Origin: Thioalkalivibrio sp. ALJT
GTDB taxonomy: Bacteria > Pseudomonadota > Gammaproteobacteria > Ectothiorhodospirales > Ectothiorhodospiraceae
Direction: 5' to 3'
DNA length: 64,000 bases
Assembly (NCBI RefSeq): GCF_000381825.1
Contig: NZ_KB907121.1
Span: 206,001 to 270,000 of the forward strand
The notes under the pieces were generated by a model. The model saw nothing but the letters and a program-made list of their open reading frames with translations, was not told where the DNA came from and ran no database searches. The position numbers were made by a program, and so were the translations under genes. Of the stretch, positions 8,575 through 17,709 are shown piece after piece. Within the stretch, counting starts at the first letter, position 1; each line of letters opens with the position of its first letter.

Positions 8575-9500
8575 GACCCGGCCATCACCTGCTGAATGCC
8601 TTCCCGGCCTGGATGGAGGCCCATCGCGACGCAGCGCGCCGCAGCCTCCAACGCCGGCTGCAGGCACCCATCCTGAGCCTGATCAGCATCGCCGTCCTCG
8701 GCTTCATCCTGGCGCTTCCGGCCTACCTCTGGGTCCTGCTGGACAATGCCCGGTCCCTGTCCGCCCATATCGACCACGACCCGCGGATCGCGCTCTACCT
8801 CGACGCCGTGGAGGCCGCCACCGTCGCCGATCTGGAACGCTACCTGGAGACCGATGCGCGCGTAGAACGCTGGACCTGGATCGACGCCGACACGGCCCTG
8901 GCCCGGTACCGCGAGGGGCTGGCCGACCCGAGCCTGCTGGACTGGATGGAAGAGAACCCGCTGCCGGATGTGATCGATGTCGTACCCGCCACCACCGACC
9001 CGGCCACCCTCGACGCGTTGCGCGACGCACTCGCGGGGATCGCGCCAGGCGCCGGTGTGGTCAGCGACGATGAGTGGGTCCGGCAGCTCAACAGCCTGCA
9101 CCAGCTGGGGCTGCGCATCCTCTCCGTGGTGGGCGTCCTGCTGGGCCTGGGGGCCGTGCTGATCCTGGCCCTGGCTACCGCTTCGGAACTGCGCGAGCGC
9201 CAGGAGGAGATCGCCATTTCACGGATCAGCGGGGCCACCCATCGCTTCCTGCGGCGGCCCTCGCTGTACGGTGGCCTGATCACCGGCCTTGGGGGCGGCG
9301 TCTTCGCCACCATACTGCTGCTGTCCGGGACGGCCCTGAGTCAGGCACCGCTGGCGGACGCCGCCGCCGCCTTCGAACTGGACTTCAGCCTGTCCCTGCC
9401 CGGCGCCGGACCGCTGGCGAACCTGCTGCTGGCCGGGCTCGTACTCGGCTGGCTGGGCGCGCGGCTTGGCAGTGGCCATGCACTGCGGGATGCGCCGTAA
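8571..9500 (+). CDS. ftsX: cell-division ABC transporter permease FtsX
   Basis: This 309-aa protein has an N-terminal cytoplasmic stretch, one membrane segment near residues 35-60, a periplasmic domain of roughly 100 residues, and three C-terminal membrane segments. The conserved ELRERQEEIAISRISGAT loop of the FtsX permease family lies between membrane segments. The start overlaps ftsE by four bases, which implies coupled translation and a fixed stoichiometry. It ends about 40 bases before the CIRCE element of rpoH. Confidence 0.94.
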   Translation: MRPGHHLLNAFPAWMEAHRDAARRSLQRRLQAPILSLISIAVLGFILALPAYLWVLLDNARSLSAHIDHDPRIALYLDAVEAATVADLERYLETDARVERWTWIDADTALARYREGLADPSLLDWMEENPLPDVIDVVPATTDPATLDALRDALAGIAPGAGVVSDDEWVRQLNSLHQLGLRILSVVGVLLGLGAVLILALATASELRERQEEIAISRISGATHRFLRRPSLYGGLITGLGGGVFATILLLSGTALSQAPLADAAAAFELDFSLSLPGAGPLANLLLAGLVLGWLGARLGSGHALRDAP

Positions 9501-9542
9501 CGTCATCTTTTACCCCGGGAAACTCCGAAACTTTTTCAGGGT

Positions 9543-9569
9543 TTAGCACTCTCATCATTAGAGTGCTAA
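9543..9569 (+). promoter_or_regulatory. CIRCE element (HrcA operator) upstream of rpoH
   Basis: TTAGCACTC (9543-9551) and its exact reverse complement GAGTGCTAA (9561-9569) are separated by nine bases. This matches the CIRCE consensus perfectly in both arms and in the spacer. CIRCE is bound by the heat-shock repressor HrcA, classically in front of groESL and dnaK. Here it lies 34 bases before the rpoH start codon and 17 bases before its AGGAGG, so it should overlap the promoter or the start of the transcript. Confidence 0.93.
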
Positions 9570-9602
9570 CCTATTCCCATCAAGCAGGAGGAACCCGAAC
9601 GC

Positions 9603-10469
9603 ATGACCCAAGCCCTGAGCACCCCGCGCGTCGACATCCCCGCCCCGGTGGGCAACCTGGACCACTACATGCAGGCAGTCGGCCGCATTGAGGTCCTGGA
9701 TACGGAACAGGAACGTGAACTGGCCGTGGCGCTGCACGAGCGCCAGGACCTGGACGCCGCGCGTCAGCTGATCCTGCACAATCTGCGTTTCGTGGTCCAC
9801 GTAGCCCGCGGATATCAGGGCTATGGCCTTCCCCTGGGCGACCTGATCCAGGAGGGAAACGTCGGCCTGATGAAGGCGGTGCGTCGCTTCGACCCGAATC
9901 AGGGCGTACGCCTGGTCTCCTTCGCGGTGCACTGGATTCGCGCCGAGATCCACGAATTCATCCTGCGCAACTGGCGCATCGTCAAGGTGGCCACAACCAA
10001 GGCGCAGCGCAAGCTCTTCTTCAACCTGCGCAGCGCAAAACAGCGTCTCGGCTGGCTGTCCAACGACGAGGTCGCCGCCGTCGCGCAGGATCTCGGGGTC
10101 TCCGAGAAGGATGTCTGGGAAATGGAACGCCGCCTGTCGAGCCAGGATGCCAGCTTCGACCCCGGCCCCGAAACGGATGACGATCACGGCTACCAGGCGC
10201 CGGCCGAGCGCCTGAGCCTCGAGGACCTGAGCGACGACCCGGCCCACGTAACCGAAGACGAGGACTGGGACCGGCATTACCAGGAACGCCTGGGCCAGAC
10301 CCTCGCGGAGCTGGACGAACGCGCACGGACCATCCTGATGCGGCGTTACATGGGCGAGCAAAAGGCCACATTGCACGAGCTGGCCGCAGAGTACGGTGTG
10401 TCCGCAGAACGCATCCGGCAGATCGAAAACAACGCGATCAAGCGGATTCGCGCTGCCTTCACCGACTGA
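9603..10469 (+). CDS. rpoH: RNA polymerase heat-shock sigma factor RpoH (sigma-32)
   Basis: This is a 288-aa sigma-70 family factor. Region 2 reads NLRFVVHVARGYQGYGLPLG and GDLIQEGNVGLMKAVRRFDP. The RpoH box QRKLFFNLR at residues 135-143 separates it from other sigma factors. Region 4 ends with EYGVSAERIRQIENNAIKRI. It directs transcription of chaperone and protease genes. A strong AGGAGG lies 11 bases upstream of ATG 9603. The CIRCE operator upstream suggests HrcA control in addition to the usual post-transcriptional control. An intrinsic terminator follows at 10532. Confidence 0.97.
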   Translation: MTQALSTPRVDIPAPVGNLDHYMQAVGRIEVLDTEQERELAVALHERQDLDAARQLILHNLRFVVHVARGYQGYGLPLGDLIQEGNVGLMKAVRRFDPNQGVRLVSFAVHWIRAEIHEFILRNWRIVKVATTKAQRKLFFNLRSAKQRLGWLSNDEVAAVAQDLGVSEKDVWEMERRLSSQDASFDPGPETDDDHGYQAPAERLSLEDLSDDPAHVTEDEDWDRHYQERLGQTLAELDERARTILMRRYMGEQKATLHELAAEYGVSAERIRQIENNAIKRIRAAFTD

Positions 10470-10531
10470 TCGGCGGCGGGCGCTGACAAGGCCGGGATGG
10501 CTTTATTCAGCGCCTCTACGGACGAACAAAG

Positions 10532-10567
10532 AAAGGCCTCGAGCGTGACGATGCCCGAGGCCTTTTT
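10532..10567 (+). terminator. intrinsic terminator after rpoH
   Basis: AAAGGCCTCG (10533-10542) pairs with CGAGGCCTTT (10556-10565) and a run of five T follows (10563-10567). It is placed 62 bases after the rpoH stop. The run of A on its left side means it could also stop transcripts arriving from the ccoS side. Confidence 0.88.
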
Positions 10568-10608
10568 ATTGTGTGTGCAGAACCGGAGCGATCCGGCAGC
10601 ACGCCGCC

Positions 10609-10710
10609 TTAACCGAACAGGATGACCGAGAAAAAGCTGAGCCAGGAGAAGATAATCAGGGCCGCAGTAAAGGTCAGCGGAAAGTTATCGAAGCTAAACC
10701 AGTCACGCAT
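10609..10710 (-). CDS. 33-aa single-span membrane peptide at the end of the cco cluster
   Basis: ATG at 10710 opens a 34-codon frame (33 aa plus TAA). It begins MRDWFSFDNFPLTF and continues with about 18 hydrophobic residues (AALIIFSWLSFFSVILFG). GAGGAT sits about 7 bases before the ATG, a good Shine-Dalgarno. The gene follows ccoS by about 180 bases on the same strand, and the bidirectional rpoH terminator lies just after it. The size and single membrane span recall small accessory subunits of haem-copper oxidases such as CcoM. I see no sequence identity that proves such a role, and the function is unknown. Confidence 0.55.
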   Translation of the reverse strand: MRDWFSFDNFPLTFTAALIIFSWLSFFSVILFG

Positions 10711-10892
10711 GTTGCTATCCTCGGAAACAATTCAAATTCGTGTTATTCAAGAGTACGTCCGGGCGCGCCCCAGCGCAAGGAATACGCCGATAAACGGAGA
10801 CAGTCGTACCGGGGCACGCGGCCACCGAGCCGGAGCGGGTGCGCGCGCAGCGCCCGGAAGCGGGCAAACCGCTGTTTTCCGGGACACACGGT

Positions 10893-11135
10893 TCACTCTT
10901 TGCCGCGTCTCTCGGCGCGCTGCGCGTCGGCATCCCGATCGTCGTCTGCGGCCTCCCCCGTCTCGTTGTCTGACGTTCCCGTCGGAATCCGGGCGTCGTC
11001 ATCATCCATCAGGATACGGTAGGCCGGGCCTTCGAGATCCTCATACTGTCCCGAACGAATGGCCCAGAACAGCACCACGCCCACAACCAGGGCGAACAGC
11101 ATCGCGAGCGGAATCAGCAGATACAGGATAGACAT
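10893..11135 (-). CDS. ccoS: cbb3-type cytochrome oxidase assembly protein CcoS
   Basis: The 80-aa protein has one N-terminal membrane span (MSILYLLIPLAMLFALVVGV) followed by the CcoS signature FWAIRSGQYEDLEGPAYRIL. It then has an acidic, low-complexity tail (DDDD, DRDAD). CcoS is needed to insert haem and copper cofactors into CcoN. It follows ccoI on the same strand, the usual order ccoG-ccoH-ccoI-ccoS. The charged tail is longer than in many homologues. Confidence 0.93.
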   Translation of the reverse strand: MSILYLLIPLAMLFALVVGVVLFWAIRSGQYEDLEGPAYRILMDDDDARIPTGTSDNETGEAADDDRDADAQRAERRGKE

Positions 11136-11302
11136 GATAATAGTCTAACCGCTCACGAGCAGCGTCTCATCAACCTGTATGTTGCGACGATCACGCAGGG
11201 TATTGGCCGCACAGGCGGACAGGGGAATGCCATCGGCACCATACAGCCGACGGCCCCTCCCTGTGCGGACAGGAGACCGGCACAACGCATGCAACGTGCG
11301 GG

Positions 11303-13846
11303 TTAAGCCGCCCTGTCTTCCCGTACGGCCAGGGCCGCACCGGTCCGCGCGGCCTCGCGGTCGCGCCCGGGGCGCAACCGCAGCGCGTTACCAACCACCA
11401 GCAACGAACTGAGTGACATCCCCAACGCCGCCAGCCATGGCGTCAGCAGCCCGGCTGCCGCCACCGGCAGCGCGACGGCGTTGTAGCCTATGGCCCAGGT
11501 AATATTCTGACGGATGATGCGCTCCGTACGCCGTGCCTGCTGCAGCGCCTCCAGCATATGCTCCAGACGGTCCGACATCAGCACCAGGTCGGCCTGGGTC
11601 TGCGCCAGCTGCGTGCCACCGCCCAGTGCCAGCGACACATCCGCTCCGGCCAGGACCGGGGCATCGTTCACCCCGTCCCCGACCATCAGCACACGGTGCC
11701 CGGCCTGCTGCAGACGGCGGACTTCGGCGAGCTTGCCTTCGGGACTCAGACCGCCCAGGGCCCGACCGATCGCCAGGCGGTCGGCGAAGGCCCGGGCCGC
11801 CTCCGGGCGATCACCGGTCAGCAGGACCACCTCAAGACCGCGCGCCCGCAAGCCGCCGAGCAGTGCATCCACATCCGTCCTCGGGGTGTCGGCCAGCCAG
11901 AAACAGCTGACCACACGACCATCCACCTGCAACCAGACGGGCGAAGCAAGCGAGTGCTCGGCCGGCGGTGTAGCGGGCGGCGGCTCGTCCGCGAGCATGG
12001 CGGGCCCGCCGATCGCGACTTCCAGACCGCGAATCCGACCACTCAGGCCGTGGCCGGGCACGTTGATAACCCCATCGGCCTGCAGCTGGGCCTCGCGTTC
12101 GCCCACAAAGGCGCGGGCGAGCGGGTGCTCCGAGTACGCCTCCAGCGCGCCGGCCCAGTCCACCCAGTCCTCGCCGTCCGGCGGCGGCACCAGATCCGTG
12201 CGCGCCACCAGCCGGGGCTGCCCTTCGGTGAGGGTGCCGGTCTTGTCCAGGCACACCGTATCCACGCGCGTCAGGGCCTCCAGGGCCCGCCCGCGGGTCA
12301 CCAGCAGACCAAGACGTGACAGCGTACCGGTGGTCGCCGTGAGCGCGACCGGCGTGGCGAGCGCCAGCGCGCAGGGGCAGGTCGCCACCAGCATCGCCAC
12401 CATGACCCAGAGGGCGCGCTCCGGATCGATCCAGGCGTACCAGACGAGGCCGGCCAGTGCAGTCAGCAGGAGCACGGCCCCGACAAACCACCCTGTTCCC
12501 TTTTCGGCCAGACGGGCGATGCGGGGCTTTTCGCTCTGAGCGCGGTCGAGCAGACGCTGGATCTCGGCCAGCGTCGTCTCCGCGCCCACACGGCGAATCT
12601 CCACTGTCAGCGGGCTGTCTACGTTGACCGTGCCACCCACAACATCACTGCCCGGGGTGGTGAGCTGCGGTTCCGGCTCCCCAGTCAGCAGCGCCTGATT
12701 GACGGCGGAGCGGCCCTCGACCACCACGCCATCGGCCGGGATGGATTCGCCCGGCCGCACCTGGACATGATCGCCCGGCGCCAGTTCGGCAACCGGCACC
12801 GACTCGAAGCCTCCGTCCGTCCCGCGGCGATGGGCAATCGCCGGTACCAGGCGATCCAGCCGATCAATCGCCTGCCCGGCATGGCGTCGGGCGATCAGCT
12901 CAAGGTAGCGGCTGACCAGCAGGAAAAACACGAACATCACCACCGACTCGAAATAGACATGTTCGCCGGTGCCGATGATGACTGCGTACAGACTGGCGGC
13001 ATAGGTCGCGACAATGGCCAGACTGACCGGGACATCCATGCCCAGCCGTCGTTGCCGGAGATCGCGCCACGCGCTCTGATAGAACGGAATGGCCGAATAC
13101 AGCACCACGGGGGTGGTGAGTATCGCGGCCACCCAGCGCATGAACTGCATCAGGTCTTCATGTTCGACGTCGTCCGCGCCCAGCCACAGGGCAACCGCGA
13201 GCATCATGACCTGCATCATGCCGAGGGCCGCCACCGCGATGCGGCGCAGGGCCAGCCCGCGTTCTCGCGCCAGCGCCTGTTCTCGGGTTCCGGGATCATA
13301 GGGATGGGCGTGATAGCCGATATCACGGATCGCGCGCAGGACATCCGACAGGCGGATATGCTCCGGATCCCAGACCAGCCGAGCGCGGTGGGTGGAATAG
13401 TTCACCGAAAACTCGAGTACGCCGGGCAGATTCTGGACATGGCGTTCGTTCAACCAGACGCAAGCGGCACAGGTAATGCCCTCGAGCATCAGCGCCGCCT
13501 CGCGACGCGGGGCGTCACTGGCGGGGGCATCGGTCACGAACTGCTGCTGGACTGCGGGATTATCGAACAGCTCCAGTTCCCGCAGCTCTTCCGGAATCAG
13601 GGGGGCGCCGGCGACGCCGGGTGCCACTGGCCGATGGTGGTAATAGCTCCCCAGGCCGTGCTCAATGATCGCGGTCGCCACCGCCTGGCAGCCCGCGCAG
13701 CAAGTCGCCCGCTCACGCCCCTCGAAGGCAACGGGATAATGGGCCGACGGGGGTACGGGAAGCCCGCAGTGGAAACAGGCGCCGGTGGCGGGCTCGGGGT
13801 CTTGCCGCGGCTCCTGCACCTGCCCGGAGTCGCTCCTGGATGACAT
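11303..13846 (-). CDS. ccoI: copper-translocating P1B-type ATPase CcoI (cbb3 oxidase maturation)
   Basis: The 847-aa protein starts with a cysteine-rich zinc-ribbon-like segment (C24-F-H-C27 and C49-C50-x-x-C53) typical of the CcoI/FixI branch. A heavy-metal-associated domain follows with ITCAACVWLN (C126, C129). The P-type ATPase core has the metal-transport motif TCPCALALATP, the phosphorylation site DKTGTLTEG and the hinge GDGVNDAPVL. CcoI exports Cu(I) for assembly of the CuB site of cbb3 oxidase and does not confer copper resistance. It is in line with fixH-like and ccoS genes. The 146-base gap to the fixH-like gene upstream holds no feature I can support. Confidence 0.95.
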   Translation of the reverse strand: MSSRSDSGQVQEPRQDPEPATGACFHCGLPVPPSAHYPVAFEGRERATCCAGCQAVATAIIEHGLGSYYHHRPVAPGVAGAPLIPEELRELELFDNPAVQQQFVTDAPASDAPRREAALMLEGITCAACVWLNERHVQNLPGVLEFSVNYSTHRARLVWDPEHIRLSDVLRAIRDIGYHAHPYDPGTREQALARERGLALRRIAVAALGMMQVMMLAVALWLGADDVEHEDLMQFMRWVAAILTTPVVLYSAIPFYQSAWRDLRQRRLGMDVPVSLAIVATYAASLYAVIIGTGEHVYFESVVMFVFFLLVSRYLELIARRHAGQAIDRLDRLVPAIAHRRGTDGGFESVPVAELAPGDHVQVRPGESIPADGVVVEGRSAVNQALLTGEPEPQLTTPGSDVVGGTVNVDSPLTVEIRRVGAETTLAEIQRLLDRAQSEKPRIARLAEKGTGWFVGAVLLLTALAGLVWYAWIDPERALWVMVAMLVATCPCALALATPVALTATTGTLSRLGLLVTRGRALEALTRVDTVCLDKTGTLTEGQPRLVARTDLVPPPDGEDWVDWAGALEAYSEHPLARAFVGEREAQLQADGVINVPGHGLSGRIRGLEVAIGGPAMLADEPPPATPPAEHSLASPVWLQVDGRVVSCFWLADTPRTDVDALLGGLRARGLEVVLLTGDRPEAARAFADRLAIGRALGGLSPEGKLAEVRRLQQAGHRVLMVGDGVNDAPVLAGADVSLALGGGTQLAQTQADLVLMSDRLEHMLEALQQARRTERIIRQNITWAIGYNAVALPVAAAGLLTPWLAALGMSLSSLLVVGNALRLRPGRDREAARTGAALAVREDRAA

Positions 13847-13992
13847 GGCTCAGCAGGAAGAGTGGCTTTTGCGCAGCGACGGCACCAGCGCGGTGTGCGT
13901 GCTAGCCATCACACTGCCGCGGGCATCGCGACCCATGGCGGATAGGCGCCATCTCGGCGCTATCACCCACATCAGCACAGATCCTTGCGCGC

Positions 13993-14823
13993 CTAGCTGG
14001 ACACACCGCGCACACGGGTACGCGCCTGCTGCTCCAGGCGGTGACCGTCGTGCTCGACAAAGTAGCGGACCTCCCAGCGCCCCGGTGACGGCAGCTGGAC
14101 CTCGACCTGATACAGGCCGTCGCCCACGGGCTGCATGTCGAACGTCTGGTCCTGGCGCGCGTCGGCCACCCAGAGAAAGGCGCCCGAAATCGCGGCATCC
14201 GAGATCGCGCGTCCCTCCGCGTCCCTCACCTCTACCAGCAGCCGGGCGGTCTCGCCCTGGACGGGATCCTCGTCCCAGCCCTGGCGTACCTGCCAGCCCA
14301 GCTCACGCTGCTCCTGCAACTCACTGATGCGATGAACAGCCAGCGCCTGGTCGCGCTCCTGGATGCCACTGACCGTTCCCGGGAAACCGGAGGTGACCTT
14401 CTCGGCCGGATTGTCCGGCGTGGGCAGGAGGGTCCCGATGAACTGCTGGGGCATGCCATTGTGCGCCAGCGTGATCAGGACGGCCTGGACCGACGCGATG
14501 ATGGTGAAGAACCCGACCAGCACCATCGGGGCCCAGTGCAAGCGCCCGAGCTTGGCCTTCCCGCCATCGGTGGCCTCGGCCTCCTTCTGGGTGAAGATGA
14601 TCCCGAGCCCGTAGGGCACGATGATGTAGAGCGCCAGATGGATCGCGAAGACATCCGCACCCTGCCAGGTCAGGATCGACGCAGGGATGAACACGAACAG
14701 CATGATCGCGACCACCAGCGCGGAGGTGTTGTAGGCCTTCAGCCCGGTAAACTTGTAGATCAAGCCAAACAGCAGCGCGAGCGCCATGCTGCCGAGACCG
14801 AGGGAAATGACGAGGTTGCTCAT
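13993..14823 (-). CDS. FixH-like protein with an added four-span N-terminal membrane domain
   Basis: This 276-aa protein sits between ccoG and ccoI, the usual place of fixH/ccoH. Residues 1-120 contain four hydrophobic segments (about 4-24, 35-55, 60-78, 97-118). Residues 125-276 form a soluble domain resembling FixH/YtkA: it contains GETARLLVEVRDAEGRAIS, then FDMQPVGDGLYQVEVQLPSP and RWEVRYFVEHDGH. Ordinary FixH has one membrane span and about 160 aa, so this is longer and looks like a fusion. FixH helps cbb3 oxidase assembly. The soluble half supports that assignment; the role of the four-span half is unknown. Confidence 0.75.
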   Translation of the reverse strand: MSNLVISLGLGSMALALLFGLIYKFTGLKAYNTSALVVAIMLFVFIPASILTWQGADVFAIHLALYIIVPYGLGIIFTQKEAEATDGGKAKLGRLHWAPMVLVGFFTIIASVQAVLITLAHNGMPQQFIGTLLPTPDNPAEKVTSGFPGTVSGIQERDQALAVHRISELQEQRELGWQVRQGWDEDPVQGETARLLVEVRDAEGRAISDAAISGAFLWVADARQDQTFDMQPVGDGLYQVEVQLPSPGRWEVRYFVEHDGHRLEQQARTRVRGVSS

Positions 14824-15127
14824 GGTCGGATCTTCACATTCTGGGGTTTGGATGTCGGGGTTGCGTCAGTGACGCGGTGTCGGGGCATCCTGGCCCCAAG
14901 GACGGGGTTCCCGCCACAGCCTCCCGGGCCTGCGCCGGCGAGCGCCCAATCCTCGACGGGTAACCAGCGCCCTCGTGCACGCAACGGCAACGTTGACAGA
15001 CGCGGTACCCGACATCCTTGGGTAGAACCATCGACGGTTGCGTTGTACGACCGCGCGGTGGATAAAGCGCCCGGGCGCCGGAAACCAGGGAATACCGGCG
15101 CGAGGGCGCACACAGCTCCAGTTTGCC
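14824..15127. other. 304-base intergenic gap inside the cco accessory genes
   Basis: This lies between the fixH-like gene and ccoG, both leftward. I found no reading frame with a ribosome-binding site, no clear hairpin with a T-run, and no FNR-type box. The fixH-like gene may have its own promoter here, but I cannot point to one. Confidence 0.5.
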
Positions 15128-16528
15128 TCAACGATGACTGAACTGGGAGCCCGTCTCGAATGGCTCGATCCGACCCTGCCGATCCGAAATCACGAAGCTG
15201 AACTGCTTGGGCGAGTCGGAGCCGGGGGCGGGATCATGGCGTACACGAGCCAGGACCGTCAGGCGCTGGCCAGGGTCCAGGCGAATCTCTTCCACCTGAC
15301 CAAGGTCGAGCTCAGCCCCCTCCAGGCCCGCAATACCGATTTCAAACTCGAGCGGCTGGTCTGTCACGTTGTTCAGACCGATCTCGTAGCGATTCTGGAT
15401 CCAGCCATCGGACATCTGCACGAACAGCGGCTGGCGCACCTGGTTGACGTGAACATCTGCAGGGGGCCGTTGCAGAATGCTGAACGCAAGCGCGCCGATA
15501 ATGACCAGGATGGCGACACCGTAGCCGATGCTCTTCCCCTTGAGGAAACGCGTCTTCCCGCCTTCGAGTTCGCGCTCGGAGGAGTAGCGGATCAGCCCGC
15601 GCGGCCACCCCTGCTTGTCCATGATGGTATCACAGGCATCGACACACAAGGCGCAGTGAATACACTGGTATTGCAGCCCGTCGCGGATATCAATGCCGGT
15701 CGGACAGACCTGTACGCAGTAGCCACAGTCGATGCAGTCACCAACCCCGGCGGCCTGACGGTCCTCCCGCTGCTGCAGGTTCTTGAGCGGCTTCGCCCGG
15801 CCGGCATTGCCCTCGCCCCGCTCCTGATCGTAAGAGACGATCAGCGTATCCTGATCAAACATCACGCTCTGGAAGCGGGCATAAGGGCAAATGAAGGTAC
15901 ACACCTGTTCACGTGCCAGACCGGCCGCGATGTAGGTGGTGGCCGTGAGGATACCGGCGGTGATGTACGCCGCCGCGACGGCCTCGCCGGTGAAGAATTG
16001 CGCCGTAATAGTCGGCGCGTTGCCCCAGTAAAGAACAAATGTAAACGCCGTCGCAAACGCCACGAGCAGCCAGAGCGCGTGAGTAGTACCGAGCTTCAGC
16101 ACCTTCTCGGCATTCCAGGGCTGCTTCGACAGGCGCACCCGCGCAGGCCGCTCACCCTGGATCTTGCGTTCCACGAACTGGAAGACATCAGTCCACAGGG
16201 TCTGGAAACAGAAGTATCCGCAGAAGACGCGCCCCAGCACACCCGTGACAAAGAACAGCAACAGCGCCGCGAGCATCAGCAGCCCCGCAAGCCAGAAGAT
16301 ATCCTGCGGATACACCACCAGGTCAAAGATATGGAACTGGCGCCCCGGTATATCGAACAGAACGGCCTGGTTCGGGCCGTATTCGCGATCCCACCGCATC
16401 CAGGGCAGCACAAAGTACACCGCATACGCCAGCAGCAGGATGCCGGTCTTCAGATTGCGGAACCGCCCCTTCACCGACCGGGGATGGATCGGGATACGGG
16501 CCTGATAGAGTGGTTGCGGTTCTGACAT
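15128..16528 (-). CDS. ccoG: cytochrome c oxidase accessory protein CcoG
   Basis: The 466-aa membrane iron-sulfur protein has five hydrophobic segments in the N-terminal half, including the FCGYFCFQTLWTDVF motif with conserved cysteines. Two 4Fe-4S clusters follow: CIDCGYCVQVCPTGIDI and CIHCALCVDACD. An immunoglobulin-like C-terminal domain occupies the last 110 residues. CcoG reduces Cu(II) to Cu(I) to feed copper to cbb3 oxidase. It follows ccoP by 251 bases on the same strand; that gap shows nothing I can support. Confidence 0.95.
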   Translation of the reverse strand: MSEPQPLYQARIPIHPRSVKGRFRNLKTGILLLAYAVYFVLPWMRWDREYGPNQAVLFDIPGRQFHIFDLVVYPQDIFWLAGLLMLAALLLFFVTGVLGRVFCGYFCFQTLWTDVFQFVERKIQGERPARVRLSKQPWNAEKVLKLGTTHALWLLVAFATAFTFVLYWGNAPTITAQFFTGEAVAAAYITAGILTATTYIAAGLAREQVCTFICPYARFQSVMFDQDTLIVSYDQERGEGNAGRAKPLKNLQQREDRQAAGVGDCIDCGYCVQVCPTGIDIRDGLQYQCIHCALCVDACDTIMDKQGWPRGLIRYSSERELEGGKTRFLKGKSIGYGVAILVIIGALAFSILQRPPADVHVNQVRQPLFVQMSDGWIQNRYEIGLNNVTDQPLEFEIGIAGLEGAELDLGQVEEIRLDPGQRLTVLARVRHDPAPGSDSPKQFSFVISDRQGRIEPFETGSQFSHR

Positions 16529-16779
16529 GAATCCTGCCTTCCGGGGGCGCCCCGGCGCTTGGCACGCCTGAGCGTGCGCTACTTCTGGGGTTGCACAAGA
16601 CGGGTGCGGTCAGGGCCCCGACCCGGTCAAAGTCGGAGGCCCCATCCAGGAAACCCCTCACCACATCAACGACAACGGCCTTTCCAAACAATACAGGGGC
16701 CCGGACCCAAGTCAACAGACCTGGTCGGAACCCCCGTGTGAGCCACCGGGCACCCCTCCCGGGCGCCTGGTTCAGCCGC

Positions 16780-17709
16780 TTACTGCCCGCCCCCGAGCGA
16801 GTGGACGTAGGCGGTCAGCATCCGGATCTCGTCATCCGACAGGCGGTCGGAGAAACCCGGCATCTCCCGCTGCACACCGTCGTGCACAAGATCCGCGACC
16901 ATACGCAGGCGCGCCTCGTCGCTTTCCGCACCGCGAATGTCAATCAGACCCCACAGGTTGTTGGTCAGGTTCGGGGCGCCCTGAGAGGCAAGACCACCGC
17001 CATCGGCACCGTGGCACTGGAAACAGCCACCATCCATACCCTGGTAAATCCGCTGACCCGCATCGACCATGTCGGCGTCCATCTCGTAGTCGTTCAGCGA
17101 GAGAACATACGCGGCAACCGCGTCAAGCTGGTCCCCTGTGAGGGTATTGCGGTAATCCGGCATGTAACCGAGACGGCCCTCGCGGATGGTGTGCTCGATC
17201 TGGTCGACACTACCGCCCCACTTCCAGTGGTCATTGGTCAGGTTCGGGTAAAGACCGACCACACCGGCGCCCCCGACCTGGTGACAGGCAGCGCACCAGG
17301 TACCAAACGAACCCTGGGCGTAGGCATTCACGAAGCTCATGGAGTCGGCGTCCGCAAGGATCGTTTCATAATCCTGCGCACTGACCTGCTCCAGCATCTC
17401 GCGCTGGCGCACGGCGTGGTCACCGAACTGCATGTCCCGGGCCAGCAGTGCACGGGTGTTCCAGTGTGTCGTGCGCTCTTCCCCATCGACTTCGTAGGTA
17501 ACGCTGGCGATACCCTTGGTGAAGCTGTCGCCAATCGGCCAGGCCGGATAAAGCAGCCAGTAGACCAGCGCGAACACTATCGTGGCGTAGAACCCCCACA
17601 GCCACCAGCGCGGGAGCGGGTTGTTTAACTCGGCAAGATCACTGTCCCAGAGGTGCCCGGTGGTCTCGACTTGGCCCTGACCCGGTTTGCGTTTGTCCTG
17701 TGTGCTCAT
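16780..17709 (-). CDS. ccoP: cbb3 cytochrome oxidase dihaem subunit CcoP
   Basis: The 309-aa protein has an N-terminal cytoplasmic tail, a membrane span at about residues 37-56 (RWWLWGFYATIVFALVYWL) and two c-type haem sites, C139-A-A-C142-H and C229-F-Q-C232-H. It passes electrons from soluble cytochromes c to CcoO. The first bases overlap ccoQ (ATGA, 17706-17709). The KPGQGQVETTGHLWDSDL start is the usual CcoP N-terminal motif. It ends the ccoNOQP structural operon. Confidence 0.96.
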   Translation of the reverse strand: MSTQDKRKPGQGQVETTGHLWDSDLAELNNPLPRWWLWGFYATIVFALVYWLLYPAWPIGDSFTKGIASVTYEVDGEERTTHWNTRALLARDMQFGDHAVRQREMLEQVSAQDYETILADADSMSFVNAYAQGSFGTWCAACHQVGGAGVVGLYPNLTNDHWKWGGSVDQIEHTIREGRLGYMPDYRNTLTGDQLDAVAAYVLSLNDYEMDADMVDAGQRIYQGMDGGCFQCHGADGGGLASQGAPNLTNNLWGLIDIRGAESDEARLRMVADLVHDGVQREMPGFSDRLSDDEIRMLTAYVHSLGGGQ

